Shown here: piece by piece, positions 35,735 through 43,849 of the stretch
Position numbering within the stretch: the stretch's first letter is position 1
Layout: each line of letters starts with the position of its first letter
DNA from: Variovorax brevis
GTDB lineage: Bacteria; Pseudomonadota; Gammaproteobacteria; Burkholderiales; Burkholderiaceae_C
Assembly: GCF_030317105.1 (NCBI RefSeq)
Contig: NZ_JASZYG010000002.1
Coordinates: forward strand, 124,001-188,000
Direction of reading: 5' to 3'
Length of the DNA stretch: 64,000 nt
The notes under the pieces: model-generated
Databases searched by the model: none
The model's input: only the letters and a program-made list of their open reading frames with translations
What the model was told of the DNA's origin: nothing
Translations under genes and position numbers: made by a program

Positions 35735-36320
35735 CGCCGGCTCCCTTGCCCTTGGGCTTTTCGGTCGTCACGCTCGCCGCATTGCCGAAGCGGTCGACCA
35801 GCGGCCTGAAGCTTTCCGGACGGCGCCGGCGCTTGGGCTCGACGATGTAGTTCGCATCGACGAACTCACCCATCCAGCCAATGATTTCCGGCGGCGCGGG
35901 CACCTGGTCGACAAACTCCTGTGCGTCGAGCCAGCGGCCGGCGTCGTGGTAGCTCAGGCTCACCGCCACCGGGCGCGCAAGGGGCTCCTCGGCCAGCGTG
36001 GGCGTTTCGTCCATGCGCCACAGCACGAACCAGCAGGGCGCGGGCGTTGTCGCGTTGAGGTAATAGCCTTCGAGGTCATCGCGAAACAGTTGCACCTGAT
36101 GGCCGGGATGCAGCCAGCGCTGCGCTTCGTCGTCCTGCGTGAGCAGGCGGATGTCGCGGCCGAAGGCTGCTTCGTCGCGCACCACGCTGTCGAGCACCCA
36201 GCGCCACGGCTGCCAGCGGCTGGCGGGGCCGTGGATGCGCTCGCGCCGCATGACCACGGCCACGTCGAGCGTGGGTCGTGCGGCGGCACCCAGGACATCT
36301 GCGGGTTCACGAACGGACAT
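35727..36320 (-). CDS. DUF3305 protein of the formate dehydrogenase island
   Basis: This 197-residue protein has the DUF3305 blocks VAVVMRRERIHGPASRWQPW and GHQVQLFRDDLEGYYLN followed by CWFVLWRMDE. It is the first gene of the transcript that also holds DUF3306, the ferredoxin and TorD, and overlaps DUF3306 by eight bases. The start is the ATG at 36318-36320; a GTG three codons upstream is possible. The function is unknown, though the tight association suggests a part in FdhA maturation. Confidence 0.88.
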   Translation of the reverse strand: MSVREPADVLGAAARPTLDVAVVMRRERIHGPASRWQPWRWVLDSVVRDEAAFGRDIRLLTQDDEAQRWLHPGHQVQLFRDDLEGYYLNATTPAPCWFVLWRMDETPTLAEEPLARPVAVSLSYHDAGRWLDAQEFVDQVPAPPEIIGWMGEFVDANYIVEPKRRRRPESFRPLVDRFGNAASVTTEKPKGKGAGDV

Positions 36321-36331
36321 GCAGTACACGA

Positions 36332-36359
36332 TAGCCTATGCAAGAGGGTACATAGGCTA
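36332..36359. promoter_or_regulatory. Palindrome upstream of the DUF3305 operon
   Basis: TAGCCTATG (36332-36340) and CATAGGCTA (36351-36359) form perfect 9-base arms around a 10-base spacer, 12 bases upstream of the DUF3305 ATG. So close to the start it would act as an operator that blocks transcription start or, if transcribed, as a hairpin in the leader. The other side is the end of the cytochrome c gene. Confidence 0.65.
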
Positions 36360-36384
36360 AGGGGTTTCGAGGATGCTGTTCAGT

Positions 36385-36876
36385 TCATTGCGGAAACTGG
36401 ATCACGGGACCGGCCGCCTTGGTGCCCGGCGGCACGTAGGCCGGTGCCGGCGCGCCCGCCGTGCCCAGCGAACGCGTGAACGCGTAGATGGCCTTCAGGT
36501 CGGCATCGCTCATCGCACGGACGTTGAACCACGGCATGGGCGGGCGCGGTTCCATATTGCGCGCGTGATGGAGCCATTGCTGCTCGCTCATGCCGGCCAG
36601 CAGGATGCGCAGATTGGTGGGATAGGTCGTGCCCCACGGGCCGGCCCAGCCCACGGCGTCGCCCGTGAGCCAGAGCTTTTCGTCGACCTTGCCGTTCTGC
36701 GGCGCGTAGTTGGGGGTGTGGCAGTCGTTGCAGCCGGCGATCTGGACCAGGTATCGGCCGCGCTCCAACTGCTTGGCGGGCGGCTTGCTGACCGCAGCGG
36801 ATTGGGCGAAGGCCGCTGTCGCTGCGCCCATGAGCAGCAGCAGTGCGGCGATGGCTTTCGGGGGCTTGTTCATCAT
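36385..36876 (-). CDS. Small periplasmic cytochrome c
   Basis: This 163-residue protein has a signal peptide (AIAALLLLMGAATAAFAQ), one haem c motif CNDCH near residue 49 and a likely axial methionine in RPPMPWFNV near residue 112. It resembles the cytochrome c domains that accept electrons from molybdenum hydroxylases and alcohol dehydrogenases. Its ATG overlaps the TetR stop (ATGA at 36873-36876) and GAGGAGAA lies upstream. It is a candidate electron carrier for NicAB, whose genes end 1.2 kb upstream, but this is inference. Confidence 0.88.
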   Translation of the reverse strand: MMNKPPKAIAALLLLMGAATAAFAQSAAVSKPPAKQLERGRYLVQIAGCNDCHTPNYAPQNGKVDEKLWLTGDAVGWAGPWGTTYPTNLRILLAGMSEQQWLHHARNMEPRPPMPWFNVRAMSDADLKAIYAFTRSLGTAGAPAPAYVPPGTKAAGPVIQFPQ

Positions 36877-37496
36877 GGCGACTTCTCCTCTTTGGTGGTT
36901 GGCAAAGCAGCGTTGACCAGGGCGCGAATGGCCCAGCGGCGGACCTTGCGTGCCTGGCCGTCGTCCAGGCGCAGCACGTCCTTGAAGACGATCATGGCTT
37001 CGGGGCCCATGACCAGCGCCAGCGAATGCTTGAGGTTCTTGAGCGCCGCGGGCGTGAAGCGATCGATCGAGGGGCCGAGCGCCGCGTCGATGAGCGGCGA
37101 GCGGCGGTTCTGGCGCGCGGGCAACTGGTCGTCGACCTCGCCGCGCGCGCTGCGTTCCAGCGACTGCGCCAGCATCATGCGCAGCGGCACTTCGTTGGCC
37201 AGCGTCATGGCGTGCAAGGCGTCGTCGACACGCTCCAGCCGCGCGACAGGGTTGTTGGCGGGCACGCCGGACAGGATCTGGTCCGCATGCGGCGTATCGA
37301 CGTCGATCGACGCCTCCAGGTACAGCGTCTCGACCTTGGGGAAATAGCGATAGGCGGTGGCGCGCGACACCATCGCCTGCGCGGCCACCTCTTCGAGCGT
37401 GGGCTTGCCGCCCTGCCGCATGAGTTCTGCCGCCGCATGCAGCATGGCCTGGCGCGTGCGCTGCTTCTGCTGGTGACGCAGATCCGGCTGCGTCAT
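36873..37496 (-). CDS. TetR/AcrR family transcriptional regulator
   Basis: This 207-residue regulator has the TetR helix-turn-helix (KPTLEEVAAQAMVSRATAYRYFP, about residues 31-53) and a ligand-binding C-terminal domain. The start is the ATG at 37494-37496, which overlaps the SnoaL-like stop by four bases. It is the middle gene of a three-gene coupled operon (SnoaL-like, TetR, cytochrome c) headed by the palindrome at 37975-37998, so it is probably autoregulated. It is a relative of the TetR at 25658 with the same SRATAYRYFP recognition segment. Confidence 0.9.
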   Translation of the reverse strand: MTQPDLRHQQKQRTRQAMLHAAAELMRQGGKPTLEEVAAQAMVSRATAYRYFPKVETLYLEASIDVDTPHADQILSGVPANNPVARLERVDDALHAMTLANEVPLRMMLAQSLERSARGEVDDQLPARQNRRSPLIDAALGPSIDRFTPAALKNLKHSLALVMGPEAMIVFKDVLRLDDGQARKVRRWAIRALVNAALPTTKEEKSP

Positions 37497-37939
37497 GGCG
37501 CGGCGGCGGTCGCCGGCTGTGGCGGCGGAAGCTGCTGCATGACAGCGGCCATGTCGACCCACACGTTCTCGCGGCGGATCTGGCCTGCGTCGGTGAACTC
37601 GATGACGTGAAGGAGGCGAAAACTCAAGGGCCGGCCTTGCCCCTGGAGACCGAAGGGCTGTCCGGGCGCCGTGCCGCTCCAGAGCGAGTCGTCGACCATG
37701 AAGTTGTGGCCATAGAGCCGGCGCAGGGACTTGACCTCGCCGTGGGCGAGATCGGCGAACAAGGCTTCGTAGAAGGGCTGCGCACCCTCGCGCCCCTGGC
37801 TGGGGCCGGTGGGCCAGCCGACAACGTCGTGCTCGACGTCGGGCGTCAGCGTGGCCAGCACGCCGGTGACGTCGTCGCGCGCCTCGAAGGCGAAATGCTC
37901 GTCGAGCTTGCGGTCCATTTCATGAGGGGTGAGTGGCAT
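37493..37939 (-). CDS. SnoaL-like / NTF2-fold protein
   Basis: This 148-residue protein has the NTF2-like pattern: an N-terminal helix (DRKLDEHFAFEARDDVTGVLATLT), VEHDVVG, FYEALFADL, and strands ending LHVIEFTDAGQIRRENVWVDMA. Such proteins are small ligand-binding or isomerase/hydrolase domains. It is the first gene of the operon under the palindrome 37975-37998, with AAGGACC before the ATG. No substrate can be named. Confidence 0.85.
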   Translation of the reverse strand: MPLTPHEMDRKLDEHFAFEARDDVTGVLATLTPDVEHDVVGWPTGPSQGREGAQPFYEALFADLAHGEVKSLRRLYGHNFMVDDSLWSGTAPGQPFGLQGQGRPLSFRLLHVIEFTDAGQIRRENVWVDMAAVMQQLPPPQPATAAAP

Positions 37940-37974
37940 GGCGGGTCCTTTCTTGGCGGAAGGGAGGGCTCACG

Positions 37975-37998
37975 TTCATGAGACAAAAATCTCATGAA
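37975..37998. promoter_or_regulatory. Perfect palindromic operator, TTCATGAGA-N6-TCTCATGAA
   Basis: Nine-base arms (37975-37983 and 37990-37998) flank CAAAAA, 36 bases upstream of the SnoaL-like gene. The operon encodes its own TetR, so this is the probable autoregulatory operator. Its TGAGA-N6-TCTCA core equals that of the operator at 25592-25611. The rest of the gap to nicB (37999-38091) holds only a GC-rich inverted repeat at 38048-38068. Confidence 0.75.
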
Positions 37999-38091
37999 GA
38001 GAATTATGGTGTGTGGAAGTGAAATGTCAACCGGCGTGACTTTTCTGGCGCCGCTGCGCAGGCGGCGCGGGAAAACAGGCTGGGCGGATGG

Positions 38092-41000
38092 CTACTCGCC
38101 GTGGCGCTGGTGGCCCGCCAAGGGCCCTTGTGCGCGCATGGCGCGAACGCTTTGTTCAAGGTCGCGCCATGCAGGTTCCTGCGGCGCGAAGCGGGCACGC
38201 ATGTAGCGCGCGAGGTCCGCAATCTGCCGATCATCCAGCGCGTCGCGGAACGCAGGCATGAACCCGACCTCACGCGACGCAGGTTCGCGCACGCCGTCCA
38301 GGATGGTCCGCAGCAGGTTGTCCGGCCGCCCACTCGTCAGATTGCTGTTGAGCGCCAGCGGCGTGTTGACCCCCAGCAGCGTGGGCCCCTTGCCGTCGTG
38401 ATGGCAGGCGGAGCACGCGCCGTCGAACAGGCGTTGCGCGGGGCCTGGCGCGGGCTGCAGCTTCTGCGCGTTCTCAATGGCCCGACGCGCCTGCTCCTCC
38501 ACATCGGCCTGCGTCACAGGCGCGTTGAAAGACGCGAGATAGGTCGCGATGGCACGGATATCTGCATCCGGCACCGCCGCCAGTTCGCGCACCACCTCCG
38601 CCATCGGACCGCCGGCGATGCCGTGGCGGGGGCTGTGGCCGTTGCGCAGATAGCGGTAGAAGTCTTCGCCCGTCCACGACACCGCCGCCGTCGAGCGCGC
38701 GGTGAGCGCAGGCGCTTCCCAGCCTTCGACCATGGCGCCCGTCAGGAAGGCCTTGCCCCCCTGCTCCGCGCCCATGGCATTGCGCGGCGTGTGGCAGGCG
38801 CCGCAGTGGCCCAGTCCATTGACAAGGTAAGCGCCGCGGTTCCATTCAGCGCTTTGCGTTGGCACGTTCTCGTACACGCTGGCGTCGTGGAACATCGCGT
38901 TCCAGAAACCCATCAGCGGGCGAACGCTGAACGGAAAGCGCAGTTGCGAGGGCGGCGTTTCGAAGCGCACGGCCGCCTGGGACATGAAGTAGGCGTACAG
39001 CGCCGTCAGGTCGTCGTCGCTGGTTTTGGCAAAAGCCGTGTACGGAAAGGCGGGATACAGGCGATGGCCGTCGCGCGAGACGCCTTCGCGCATCGCGCGC
39101 TGGAAGGCGCTGAAGGACCATTGGCCGATGCCGGTCTGGGCGTCGGGCGTGAGGTTGGTGCTGTAGAGGGTCCCGAAGGGCGTTTCCATCGCACGGCCGC
39201 CGGCGTTGGCTGCGCCGCCGGGCGCGGTGTGGCAGACGGCGCAATCGCCCATGGCGGCGAGCACGCGGCCGCGATCGATGGTGGCTTCGCTGTAGACGGG
39301 GGCGGTGAGGGACACGGGGGCGATGGAGGGGCGCCAGCCGAGCAGGCCGGCGATGGCGCCGAGCGAGCCCAGGAGCAGGGCCGTGGCGCCTGCCCAAAGG
39401 CCGCGGCGCTTTGGCCAGGCTGGCGAATTGCTCCTTCCCCCTCCGGGGGAAGGTTGGGATGGGGGCACGACGGCGTCACCATCTGAGCGCTGCGTGCCCC
39501 CACCCCCGCCCTCCCCCGGAGGGGGAGGGAGTGAATTCAGGGCGGCGCGAACGACTTCGGGCGTGAACGGCGGACTGCGGAACCGCACGCCCGTCGCATC
39601 GAAAATCGCGTTGGCAATCGCCGCCGTCCCGGGCACCGAAGCCGACTCCCCCGCCCCCAGCGGCGGCTCGCCGGGCCGCGGCATCTGCAGCACCTCGATG
39701 ACCGGCACTTCCCGGAAATCGATGATCGGATAACTGCCCCATTCACGGCTCGCCACCACGCCCGTCGGCAGCACGCCAGGCAACTGCGCGCCTCCGCCGG
39801 ATGGCGATGCCGGCGCAAACTGCACCTGCTCCTTCAACGCGCGGCTGGTCGTCTGCACCACGTTGCCGTGGACCTGATGCTCGACACCCAACGGGTTGAT
39901 GGTGAGCCCCGCGTCATGCCCGACGACCACGCGCCTCACATGCACTTCGCCGGTCTTCTTGTTGACTTCGACGTCTGCCGCCCACGCCGCCCACGAGGCC
40001 CCGAAACCCGGCCATTTGCTGTGCACGTAGCGCGCATAGGCAAAGCCCTGGCCGAACAGGATGTCGCCGCCCGGACCCAATCCGCCATCGGCGTTTTCCT
40101 GCGGGCCGGTGCGCATGCGCCAGCCGGCCTTTTGCGCCGTGGCCTGCACCAGTTCGGCGGCGCGCGGATCATGCAAATGCCGCAAGCGAAACGCGACGGG
40201 ATCGACACCCGCGGCCGTCGCCAGTTCATCCACATAGGACTCGTGCGCGAACGAATTCGGCAGCGCCGACACGCCGCGCAGCCACGACGCCCGCACGATG
40301 GGCGCCATGTCGTTGACCTTGACGCGCAGGTTCTCGTACGCGTACGGCGGGCGGGCCGTGCGGTCGCCCATCTCGAAAGCCTGCGCCACCGGCTCGATGG
40401 TGCGCGTGAGCAGCAAGGCCAGCGTCGGCGCGCCGTTCGACGGGTACGAGGTCTCGAAGTCGTAGGCGGCCACGCTGCCGTCTGCGCGCAGTCCCCCGTT
40501 GACTTGCATCAGTTGCGCCGTGCCCTTGGGCTCCCACGCGTGCTCCTGCTCGCGCGTGAGTTGCACGCGCACCGGCGCGCGGACGGCGCGTGCCAGCAGC
40601 GCCGCGTCGGCAGCGACATCGTCGGCGCCGTTGCGTCCGTAGCAGCCGGCGGCTTCCATGCGGATGACGTCGACCTCGACGTCTTCCAGCGCCAGCAGGC
40701 GCGCGAGATCGTTGCGAAGCACGTGGGGACTTTGCGATCCGGCCCAGACGCGCACGTGCACGCCCTCTGCGCCGTCATCGCCAAGCCAGTCGGCCAGCGC
40801 GCACGACGGGCCGATGGATGCATGCATTTGGTAAGGCCACACGTAGGTGCGTGGCATCGATTGATCGGCACCGCGCAACGCGCCGTCCACGTCACCTTCG
40901 TCCACCAGGAGCCGCTGCGTCGATGGGTTGGCGCGCAGCGCGGCTTCGACATCGCCGAGCGCGGTCATGCCGGGCCATGGCCTCCACACCACGCGCAATT

Positions 41001-41859
41001 CACGCATGGCCTGCTCTGCGTGCTCCTCGCGCTCGGCCACCACGCCCACGAAGTCGCGGATCACGACAACGGCGCGAATCCCGGGGATGTGCGCAATGGA
41101 CGATTCGTCCACCGATTCCAGCGTGTTGCCGATGAACTCGCCGTGGTCCGCGCCCGCATAGGGCGGACGCACCACGCGGCCGTGCAGCATGCCGGGCACG
41201 CGCATGTCGTGCACGAACACCAGTTCGCCGGCGAGCTTGGCAGGAATGTCCACGCGCGGCGCTGAGGTGCCGACGACCTGGTATTGATCGGGCGGCTTGA
41301 CGGGCGTCTCCGTCGCCAGTTGCAGCACGGTGCGTTGGCCCGCGACCAGTGCGCCGAAGTCGATGCCGTGGGCGCCGTCGCCATCGGCGTGAACGCGGCC
41401 ATCGCTCGCCTTCAGCAGCGAAGGCTGGATGCCGAGTTGCTCGGCCGCACGCTCGATGAGCCAGGCGCGCGCCTGCGCGGCCGCCAAACGCAACGGGCCG
41501 GCGTGGATCTGGATCGACGCACTCGCAATCGTGGCGCCCTGGTTGGGCACGCGTGCCGTGTCGCCCAGCACCATGTCGACTTGCGCGAGCGGCACGTCGA
41601 GTTCTTCCGCGACGATCTGCGACACCGCCGTGCGCAGCCCCGTGCCAAGGTCGACATGGCCGTTGAGGGCCGTGACGCGGCCGTCGCTCCAGACGGCCAG
41701 CAGGATCTCCGGGCCCTCCGCTGGATCGGCCGCAATGAACTGCGGTTGCCCTTTGGCGGGAGGCGGGGCGACGGGCGTTTCACGCACCACCAGCAACACG
41801 CCATCGGCCCCGAGGAATTCGGCGCGGGTGCGTGGCAGGTGGGCGCGTTGCGTCGTCAA
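38092..41859 (-). CDS. nicB: Nicotinate dehydrogenase-like large subunit: molybdopterin domain plus triple cytochrome c
   Basis: This protein of 1255 residues has a xanthine-dehydrogenase-type Mo domain (about 1-770; cofactor loop NQGATIASAS, catalytic glutamate in GAGES near residue 735), a membrane helix near 818-838 and a three-haem cytochrome c part (CAVCH about 873, CGACH about 1018, CSACH about 1148). That is the NicB layout: hydroxylation of nicotinate at C6 with electrons leaving through cytochromes. The start is read as TTG 41857-41859, overlapping the nicA TGA as TTGA. Residues about 775-810 are an in-frame palindromic repeat. Other N-heteroaromatic or aldehyde substrates are possible. 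Confidence 0.85.
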   Translation of the reverse strand: MTTQRAHLPRTRAEFLGADGVLLVVRETPVAPPPAKGQPQFIAADPAEGPEILLAVWSDGRVTALNGHVDLGTGLRTAVSQIVAEELDVPLAQVDMVLGDTARVPNQGATIASASIQIHAGPLRLAAAQARAWLIERAAEQLGIQPSLLKASDGRVHADGDGAHGIDFGALVAGQRTVLQLATETPVKPPDQYQVVGTSAPRVDIPAKLAGELVFVHDMRVPGMLHGRVVRPPYAGADHGEFIGNTLESVDESSIAHIPGIRAVVVIRDFVGVVAEREEHAEQAMRELRVVWRPWPGMTALGDVEAALRANPSTQRLLVDEGDVDGALRGADQSMPRTYVWPYQMHASIGPSCALADWLGDDGAEGVHVRVWAGSQSPHVLRNDLARLLALEDVEVDVIRMEAAGCYGRNGADDVAADAALLARAVRAPVRVQLTREQEHAWEPKGTAQLMQVNGGLRADGSVAAYDFETSYPSNGAPTLALLLTRTIEPVAQAFEMGDRTARPPYAYENLRVKVNDMAPIVRASWLRGVSALPNSFAHESYVDELATAAGVDPVAFRLRHLHDPRAAELVQATAQKAGWRMRTGPQENADGGLGPGGDILFGQGFAYARYVHSKWPGFGASWAAWAADVEVNKKTGEVHVRRVVVGHDAGLTINPLGVEHQVHGNVVQTTSRALKEQVQFAPASPSGGGAQLPGVLPTGVVASREWGSYPIIDFREVPVIEVLQMPRPGEPPLGAGESASVPGTAAIANAIFDATGVRFRSPPFTPEVVRAALNSLPPPPGEGGGGGTQRSDGDAVVPPSQPSPGGGRSNSPAWPKRRGLWAGATALLLGSLGAIAGLLGWRPSIAPVSLTAPVYSEATIDRGRVLAAMGDCAVCHTAPGGAANAGGRAMETPFGTLYSTNLTPDAQTGIGQWSFSAFQRAMREGVSRDGHRLYPAFPYTAFAKTSDDDLTALYAYFMSQAAVRFETPPSQLRFPFSVRPLMGFWNAMFHDASVYENVPTQSAEWNRGAYLVNGLGHCGACHTPRNAMGAEQGGKAFLTGAMVEGWEAPALTARSTAAVSWTGEDFYRYLRNGHSPRHGIAGGPMAEVVRELAAVPDADIRAIATYLASFNAPVTQADVEEQARRAIENAQKLQPAPGPAQRLFDGACSACHHDGKGPTLLGVNTPLALNSNLTSGRPDNLLRTILDGVREPASREVGFMPAFRDALDDRQIADLARYMRARFAPQEPAWRDLEQSVRAMRAQGPLAGHQRHGE
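39431..39530. repeat. Palindromic repeat element inside the nicB-like gene
   Basis: Left palindrome CTTCCCCCTCCGGGGGAAG and right palindrome CTCCCCCGGAGGGGGAG flank a core with GGGATGGGGGCACGACGG. The element keeps the reading frame (translated as LPPPPGEGGGGGTQR and VVPPSQPSPGGGRS) and lies exactly between the molybdopterin domain and the membrane helix, i.e. in a tolerant linker. Confidence 0.82.
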
Positions 41860-42335
41860 GTGGGACGGTCTCCGCCGACCGAGGCAGCGGCAGCCTCGAC
41901 CGCCTTCAGGATCTCGATGTGCGTGCCGCAACGGCACAGGTTGCCAGACAGTTCGTCCCGGATCTTCTGCAGGCCCGGATGCGGATCGCGCGCCAGCAGC
42001 GCGGCGGCCTGCATCACCATGCCATTGAGGCAATAGCCGCACTGCGCTGCCTGCGCGTCTTCGAAGGCCTGCTGCACGGGATGCCAGCGCTCGCGCGTGC
42101 CAAGGCCTTCGAGCGTGGTGATCTCGCGGCCCGCGACGCCGTGCGCGGGAATCACACAGGCGCGCGCCGCCACGCCATCGACCCACACCGTGCACGCACC
42201 GCACTGGCCCAGGCCGCAGCCGAACTTCGGGCCGTTGAGTTGCAGGTCGTTGCGCAGGATGTGGAGCAGGCTGGCTTCGCGCGGAACGTCCAGATCGACC
42301 GCTCGTGCGTTGACAACCATTGCAAGCGCCGCCAT
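41856..42335 (-). CDS. nicA: Nicotinate dehydrogenase-like small subunit, two [2Fe-2S]
   Basis: This 159-residue protein has the xanthine-oxidase-family ferredoxin pattern: C40, C45, C48 and C60 (plant-type cluster, GCGLGQCGAC) and C99, C102, C134 and C136 (CGYC and CRC). Length and pattern fit NicA and IorA. It transfers electrons from the Mo site to the cytochrome part of the partner subunit. It starts three bases after the livF stop, so the hydroxylase is cotranscribed with the importer. An ATG five codons in (42320) is an alternative start. Confidence 0.9.
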   Translation of the reverse strand: MAALAMVVNARAVDLDVPREASLLHILRNDLQLNGPKFGCGLGQCGACTVWVDGVAARACVIPAHGVAGREITTLEGLGTRERWHPVQQAFEDAQAAQCGYCLNGMVMQAAALLARDPHPGLQKIRDELSGNLCRCGTHIEILKAVEAAAASVGGDRPT

Positions 42336-42338
42336 GTC

Positions 42339-43070
42339 CTAGACGCTCAGGTAGTTGCGGCGCACTTCGTCATTGGCCGCCAGTTCGGTCATCGATGCCT
42401 GATAACGGATCTGCCCTTTTTCAAGCACATAGGCGCGGTCGGACACCAGCTCGGCAAAGTGCATGTTCTGCTCCGACAAGAGGATGCTCACGCCCTGCGC
42501 CTTCAGCTCGATGATCATGTTGGCCATCTGCTCGACGATGACAGGCGCCACGCCTTCGGAAGGCTCGTCGAGCAGCACGAGGTAGGGGTTGCCCATGAGC
42601 GTGCGCGCCACGGTGAGCATCTGTTGCTCGCCGCCGCTCATGCGGCCCCCCGGGCGGTTGGGCATTTCGCCGAGGTTGGGAAAGAGCTTGTACAGGCGCT
42701 CCGGCGTCCACAGCGGCGCGGCGCTGCCATCGGCCCAGTGGCGCGCGGCCTGCCGGCCGACTTCGAGGTTCTCGGTGACGGTGAGGTCCGTGAACACGCG
42801 GCGGTCTTCCGGCACGAATCCGAGGCCCAGTCGCGCGGCCACATGCGGTTCGCTCTTCGAAATGTCGTGGCCCAGGAAGCGGATCGCGCCGCGCCGCTTG
42901 GCGAGCATGCCGATGATGGCCTTGAGCGTGGTCGACTTGCCCGCACCGTTGCGGCCCATGAGCGCAACCACTTCGCCGCGTCGCACTTCCAGATCGACGT
43001 CGTACAGGATCTGCGCGGCGCCGTACCACGCGCACAGCGACTTGGCTTCGAGGAGGGTGCCTTGATTCAT
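42339..43070 (-). CDS. livF: ABC transporter ATPase LivF of the nic operon
   Basis: This 243-residue ATPase has Walker A GRNGAGKST, signature MSGGEQQM, Walker B LVLLDEPSEGVAP and the C-terminal VLEKGQIRYQASM typical of LivF. Its start overlaps the livG stop as ATGA. It works with LivG on the fused LivHM permease. The gene order importer then NicAB indicates that the importer brings in the hydroxylase substrate. Confidence 0.93.
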   Translation of the reverse strand: MNQGTLLEAKSLCAWYGAAQILYDVDLEVRRGEVVALMGRNGAGKSTTLKAIIGMLAKRRGAIRFLGHDISKSEPHVAARLGLGFVPEDRRVFTDLTVTENLEVGRQAARHWADGSAAPLWTPERLYKLFPNLGEMPNRPGGRMSGGEQQMLTVARTLMGNPYLVLLDEPSEGVAPVIVEQMANMIIELKAQGVSILLSEQNMHFAELVSDRAYVLEKGQIRYQASMTELAANDEVRRNYLSV

Positions 43071-43849
43071 GCCAACGCTCCCACAGGCTTGGGCTCGAAG
43101 GTCTTGCCCGTTCCGAAATAGACCTCCTGCACCTTGGGATGGTCGCGAATCTCCAGCGGCTTGCCTTGCGCGATGAGCCTGCCTCGCGCCAGCACGATCA
43201 TGCGGTCGGCGTAGGCAAAGACGACGTCCATGCTGTGCTCGGTGAACAGCACCGCCATGCCGCGCTCGATCACCAGTTGCTTGGTGAGCGCCATGAGCGA
43301 ATTGCGCTCCTTCGGCGCCATGCCGGCGGTGGGTTCGTCCATCAGCAACAGCTTGGGTGAATTGGCCATCGCGATGGCCAGCTCCACGCGCTTGACGTCG
43401 CCGTACGCGAGCACGCTGCAGGGCCGGTCGGCCTGCGCTTTCATGCCGACCTGGTCGAGCAGCGCGATCGCTTCGTCGCGCTTGTGGTCGGCTGCGCGCC
43501 GCCAGGTCGAGAAGAGCTTGTGGTCATGCGACAGCAAGGCCATCTGCACGTTCTCCACGACCGTGAGCGATGCAAAGGTCTCCGCGATCTGGAAGGTGCG
43601 CCCAACACCCTTGCGCCAGATCTCGCGTGGCTTGCGGCCCACGAGTTCATCGCCGCCGAGGCGGATCGAACCCTGATCCGCCTTGAGCTGGCCGTTGACC
43701 ATGTTGAAGGTGGTCGACTTGCCCGCGCCGTTGGGCCCGATGAGCGCCAGCAGTTCGCCCGCGGCGAGGTCGAAGGTGATGCCGTCCACGGCCTTGACGC
43801 CGCCGAAGGACTTGCCGAGGTTGTCGACCTGGAGGAGCGGCTGGTTCAT
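43067..43849 (-). CDS. livG: ABC transporter ATPase LivG of the nic operon
   Basis: This 260-residue ATPase has Walker A GPNGAGKST, the LivG signature SVLAYGDVKRVELAIAM and Walker B LLLMDEPTAGMAP, and ends with VQEVYFGTGKTFE. The start is the ATG at 43847-43849, overlapping the permease stop as ATGA; the longer open frame to 44203 is a shadow of the permease gene. Confidence 0.93.
   Translation of the reverse strand: MNQPLLQVDNLGKSFGGVKAVDGITFDLAAGELLALIGPNGAGKSTTFNMVNGQLKADQGSIRLGGDELVGRKPREIWRKGVGRTFQIAETFASLTVVENVQMALLSHDHKLFSTWRRAADHKRDEAIALLDQVGMKAQADRPCSVLAYGDVKRVELAIAMANSPKLLLMDEPTAGMAPKERNSLMALTKQLVIERGMAVLFTEHSMDVVFAYADRMIVLARGRLIAQGKPLEIRDHPKVQEVYFGTGKTFEPKPVGALA

Noticed and set aside
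38048..38068. GC-rich hairpin as terminator of the nic operon
   Set aside because: Arms GCGCCGC and GCGGCGC can pair, but no T run follows on the minus strand, so a factor-independent terminator is not supported.
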